Shown here one piece after another: positions 61,276 through 64,000 of a stretch of 64,000 nucleotides of DNA. Below the pieces are notes generated by a model. That model was given only the letters and a program-made list of their open reading frames with translations, searched no databases and was not told where the DNA came from. Location of the stretch: the NCBI GenBank assembly GCA_964406945.1, contig CAYOTO010000008.1, positions 26,870-90,869 of the forward strand, in the 5' to 3' direction. This DNA is from UBA2266 sp964406945 (GTDB taxonomy: Bacteria; Planctomycetota; Phycisphaerae; Sedimentisphaerales; Anaerobacaceae). Made by a program: the position numbers and the translations under genes. The stretch's first letter is position 1, and every line of letters begins with the position of its first letter.

Positions 61276-62973
61276 GTTCTTCTTGTGCCGTCTTAAGGCT
61301 GTTCGCGCAGCATCACCGCTGGGGAACCCGTGTGTTTCAGCAGCACTATTCCACGCCCCCTTTGAATCCATATGTTCAGCCAACAAATCCTCGACTGTCT
61401 TCTCAAGTCTTTGCAACTGGTCGTCAGAATATTTCCTCTTGCGGCCCGGCCTCTTAGGATCATCTTCTTTTCGGCCGCTGCGTTTTTGACCAGAAGATAG
61501 GTCTACCTTGCGGGCCTTGGCGTCAGCAAGATGCTCTTTTCTCCCAATGATGGCCAACAAGCTGGAGTCGGGGAGAGTGCCGCGCGTGATCCGTTCGGCC
61601 TCATTCTTGATCTTGTCGTCAATAACACAATTAACCTGTTTTGCTTGCCGACAGTGCAATCCGTAAAGCATTTTAATCTGGTTCTCTGACGATTTTACCG
61701 GCAAATACTTCGCAATTTCCATAAGATCGGAGGAGAAAGCCTTTACGAAGCCCTGAATGCTCATATCTTCGATGGTAGAGGCAAACCCTGCGAAGCCGGT
61801 AATCATTGCGCGATCGTGAGCAGTTTCCAAAGCTTCAGTGAAAATGCACTGTCTATAAAGTCGCATCGGATCGTATGCCGCACAATGGCTCGCCAATGTT
61901 GCAAAACGACGGTCCACACATTGTGAACAAACGGCGCAATGTGTTGTGGGTCTGACATAGGTAGCTTTCGCGCAACTCCTGGTCTTCTCAATCATGACCT
62001 CGTGCTTCAACTCGCGCAGTCTCAGGCACACCTCGGTCTTCGTCATTTTGAAGTACGGATTATTAAAACTAAAATCTGATCCTATAATCACACTCAGTAG
62101 TTCGGACATAAAATGGAGCAGCTTTGGATGCGTCGAGCGAGTGTTACGGGCCTGATATCCTTGCTTATCGAATGGCAGATTACAACTGACAATTCCATTC
62201 TCATAAAAGCGCACATGGTTTTTGCCAAAATGACGAGCTACGATCGCCCCTAGCGTCCCATAGAGAAAAGACCTGACTCTCTGGCACTTGTCTCTGGTCA
62301 GGTCCTTCTTCTTATTTACCTCCACCGGTACGTGCAACGGCTTCATTCCACCTGGTTTGAGGTCCACAATGTATTTGAACAACTTCTTCTGAAGCCCGGT
62401 GACTTGATTGCATGAAGTGTGGCCCACAAGAACCGGATTTGTTCTTTTTCGTACAACTTCTTCGACTGCTCCGGTAAATGAATCCAGACCCCCTGAGAAG
62501 AGCAATACCTCGTTATAGTCCTCTTCAGGTTCGGAGGCACCCTTGAAGTCCAGCCATTCCGGTTCACAGTGAGATTTTTGCGGCCTGAATTCAAATTCAA
62601 ATGTGTCACCTGAAGCAAACGACAGGGTTTCGACAAGCAGGTCTCGAACACCGACATCAGACCAGAAATCATGGTTTTTTACAGGAATCACGTACCTAAG
62701 CCGCCGATGCCACCTCCCACCATAGTCAAAGCTCTTGTTACCGCCTCGTGGAACTATCTGATCGCCCACGTACACATACGTGGCGATCTTCAAAAGGTCG
62801 TAGAGCTTCGAGGGTATCGTGTCTACAAGCTTGCTCGTCAGCGAATCCACTTTCAAGCTGATTTCCCCGCGCCCTTTATCCTTGCCGACGCGCAATTCGT
62901 GCCTTTTGTATCTCGCTAATCTTTTAGCTTTAACTCCGCCGCACACAATGAGATGACTACAAATCTCAGCCAT
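61258..62973 (-). CDS. QueC-like PP-loop ATPase of a putative defence cluster
   Basis: A 571-residue protein. The N-terminal ~150 residues are an unrecognised domain. A QueC-like domain follows, with PP-loop FSGGLDSF (S160-G-G-L-D-S165), the family block YENGIVSCNLP and HPKLLHFMSELL. A zinc site is formed by C334, C346, C349 and C352 (C-x11-C-x2-C-x2-C), as in QueC. A basic C-terminal extension (about 490-571; KRSGRKEDDPKRPGRKRKY, then a helical region) ends it. Canonical QueC makes preQ0 in about 230 residues; this long form resembles the QueC-like proteins of Qat and type IV CBASS. The start overlaps the upstream stop by 8 bases behind GGAGG. Its last bases are part of the repeat cluster. 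Confidence 0.85.
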   Translation of the reverse strand: MAEICSHLIVCGGVKAKRLARYKRHELRVGKDKGRGEISLKVDSLTSKLVDTIPSKLYDLLKIATYVYVGDQIVPRGGNKSFDYGGRWHRRLRYVIPVKNHDFWSDVGVRDLLVETLSFASGDTFEFEFRPQKSHCEPEWLDFKGASEPEEDYNEVLLFSGGLDSFTGAVEEVVRKRTNPVLVGHTSCNQVTGLQKKLFKYIVDLKPGGMKPLHVPVEVNKKKDLTRDKCQRVRSFLYGTLGAIVARHFGKNHVRFYENGIVSCNLPFDKQGYQARNTRSTHPKLLHFMSELLSVIIGSDFSFNNPYFKMTKTEVCLRLRELKHEVMIEKTRSCAKATYVRPTTHCAVCSQCVDRRFATLASHCAAYDPMRLYRQCIFTEALETAHDRAMITGFAGFASTIEDMSIQGFVKAFSSDLMEIAKYLPVKSSENQIKMLYGLHCRQAKQVNCVIDDKIKNEAERITRGTLPDSSLLAIIGRKEHLADAKARKVDLSSGQKRSGRKEDDPKRPGRKRKYSDDQLQRLEKTVEDLLAEHMDSKGAWNSAAETHGFPSGDAARTALRRHKKNKSERN

Positions 62974-63748
62974 GATCGGCCCCCCTCCGCTTCAGTTCGC
63001 TCCTGAGCTTGTTGAGGGCGGTTGGCATGAATTTCGTTCTAACCCCACCTTCATTCAGGTTTTGCCGGTATTCAGCCGCTGATGGCCAGCAGCCGGCGAA
63101 CTCCTTTACAATCCGTGCGGTCTGATGGCAATGCAAACTCAGGGCCTCTCTGAACTGCGTACAGTCTCCTAAACTCTGAAACTGTCTTCCCGGCCCGATA
63201 TGATTCGGCAGTTCCCGGCTAAGATGATAATCCAAGAACCGATACATGAACTTGCCAAAAAAATCTTGCCCAACCTGGCCGAAGTTCTTTGCAGTGGTGT
63301 ATTTCTTGAGGCTATTGCGTGTATCCGAAAGGGACGTTCCAAACAGATTCTCTGTTTCCCTAGAACACATCTCCATCAGCGCATCTACGGCGGCATACCG
63401 CGCCATTTCGGCCAGATCACTCCGATGGTGTCTGGACCTGAGACCTTTATCGACCGCGTCATCAAAGGCCGCGACAAAATCGAGCAGGCATGCCTTCTTT
63501 GGCAAGGAAATCCCCAGCCGCTTCCACTGCGAGACGAAGTCCTTCTTCTTTGATGCGTGCACCGCACCCATAAGCATCCAGACCACCCGAGCAAGGCCCC
63601 AGTCCTTCTTGGCCATTTCGAGGCCCCGATTTGCGGCCTTGCTCGTTGTCTCGGCTATCTTAACCGGATCGTCCGTGACCTTCAGTAGCCTGACTACATT
63701 TTGCCAGTTTCGAGTTGCTGGCAGCTCGCCTAGAAGCCTGTGCCCCAT
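62966..63748 (-). CDS. 260-residue protein starting Met-Gly, partner of the QueC-like enzyme
   Basis: A 260-residue, mostly helical protein beginning MGHRLLGELPATRNWQNVV. Features: DWGLARVVWMLMGAVHASKK, an acidic/helical middle LLDFVAAFDDAVDKG, and a C-terminal KFMPTALNKLRSELKRRG. I do not recognise a family. It lies between the FRG gene and the QueC-like gene, overlapping the latter by 8 bases, so the two are coupled. The Met-Gly start means that Gly would be exposed after removal of Met, which would suit an N-terminal nucleobase conjugation; that is inference. QatB, the partner in Qat, is of similar length, but I cannot confirm homology. Confidence 0.7.
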   Translation of the reverse strand: MGHRLLGELPATRNWQNVVRLLKVTDDPVKIAETTSKAANRGLEMAKKDWGLARVVWMLMGAVHASKKKDFVSQWKRLGISLPKKACLLDFVAAFDDAVDKGLRSRHHRSDLAEMARYAAVDALMEMCSRETENLFGTSLSDTRNSLKKYTTAKNFGQVGQDFFGKFMYRFLDYHLSRELPNHIGPGRQFQSLGDCTQFREALSLHCHQTARIVKEFAGCWPSAAEYRQNLNEGGVRTKFMPTALNKLRSELKRRGADHG

Positions 63749-63781
63749 AGCATTACCCTAAAGTGCTCCGATCACACTCGG

Positions 63782-64000
63782 TTAGTCATTCGTAGAACCG
63801 CTATTCTCTGCTTTTGGCCCTTGATCACAAGCGGATTCCGGTCGACTAATCCAGCTGGCCAAGTCCGGCCGAAACAGTTCAGTAAGCCCCTTTGCCAAAC
63901 CATCGAGTTCAGGAAATAAGGTTACCTCTGAAACACCAAGAACCTGCAACTGGTCCAGCATAGCCTGCTTATCTGAGGCTGGGTCAATTATGTATTTTCT
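63782..64000 (-). CDS. FRG-domain protein, C-terminal part (runs off window end)
   Basis: The last 72 codons are present. YIIDPASDKQAMLDQLQVLG is followed by VTLFPELDGLAKGL, which matches the end of the FRG domain (xxLFPDLDGLAxxL). A short tail ends in GSTND. FRG-domain proteins occur repeatedly in abortive-infection and defence loci, possibly as effectors. It is 33 bases upstream of the Met-Gly gene on the same strand, so it heads this cargo operon or precedes further genes outside the window. Confidence 0.75.
   Translation of the reverse strand, partial: RKYIIDPASDKQAMLDQLQVLGVSEVTLFPELDGLAKGLTELFRPDLASWISRPESACDQGPKAENSGSTND

Larger units (their letters stand above)
56045..64000. mobile_element. 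integrative element in tRNA-Thr, right end outside window
   Basis: From the tRNA-Thr overlap outwards: tyrosine integrase, XRE regulator, primase-polymerase, zinc-ribbon protein, small gene, AlpA-like excisionase, a cluster of 11-bp repeats, then a QueC-like/Met-Gly/FRG cargo operon. All genes point toward the tRNA. The distal att repeat is not seen within the window, so the element is at least 7.9 kb. Confidence 0.85.

Noticed and set aside
1..64000. CRISPR arrays, rRNA genes, IS transposases
   Set aside because: No regularly spaced repeats of CRISPR size, no rRNA-like sequence and no transposase motifs were seen on reading both strands.

Overview
This window looks like a metagenome-assembled scaffold from a diderm bacterium, most likely a planctomycete of the Phycisphaerae/Sedimentisphaerales type. 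That assignment is inference. It rests on an LpxC-FabZ fusion, lipid A and BamA/Skp genes, a prepilin with a C-terminal DG-type motif, polysaccharide-degrading proteins with DUF5060 and GH140 character, and a very large acyl-CoA dehydratase activase. A 100-N placeholder at 12798-12897 marks a scaffold join inside ssb. Several promoters fit a sigma70-like consensus, and TTG/GTG starts are common.

Layout: 1-1105 holds the N-terminal part of uvrA, followed by a small lipoprotein and endonuclease V. From 17.6 kb down to 3.0 kb on the minus strand runs one long co-directional block: glmU-prs-rplY-pth-rpsF-ssb-rpsR-rplI-dnaB, then bamA-skp-lpxD-lpxC/fabZ-lpxA and a Gfo/Idh/MocA dehydrogenase. Ribosome and replication housekeeping genes thus lead directly into outer-membrane biogenesis. 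tRNA-Gln lies just upstream. From 18.2 to 27.2 kb there are two tandem entericidin-like lipoproteins, a larger lipoprotein, an S2P-like protease with a TPR-like partner, gmhB, a membrane-anchored tyrosine phosphatase, a PfkB kinase and ftsK.

From 27.4 to 30.5 kb lies a small, visibly less GC-rich accessory island: an SF2 helicase, a one-TM protein, a coiled-coil protein and a 13-bp inverted repeat. Next come a DUF4405 membrane protein, a metallophosphoesterase remnant, the 1458-residue activase/dehydratase-like protein and a MarR regulator. A roughly 780-bp non-coding region with one perfect DnaA box, followed by dnaN-dciA-gyrB, is the probable chromosomal origin region. Then come a TPR lipoprotein, uxaE, der, cstA, an Mrr-like nuclease, cdaR-cdaA (c-di-AMP synthesis), a prepilin and two convergent glycoside-hydrolase-like genes.

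From 56.0 kb to the end an integrative element sits in tRNA-Thr(TGT). Its tyrosine integrase overlaps the tRNA. Behind it is a tightly overlapping replication/excision operon (XRE, primase-polymerase/ATPase, zinc-ribbon protein, small ORF, AlpA-like HTH), then a cluster of five 11-bp repeats, then a cargo operon: FRG-domain protein (cut by the window end), a 260-residue protein starting Met-Gly, and a QueC-like PP-loop enzyme. This cargo is the best candidate in the window for an uncharacterised defence system, perhaps related to Qat or type IV CBASS deazaguanine chemistry.
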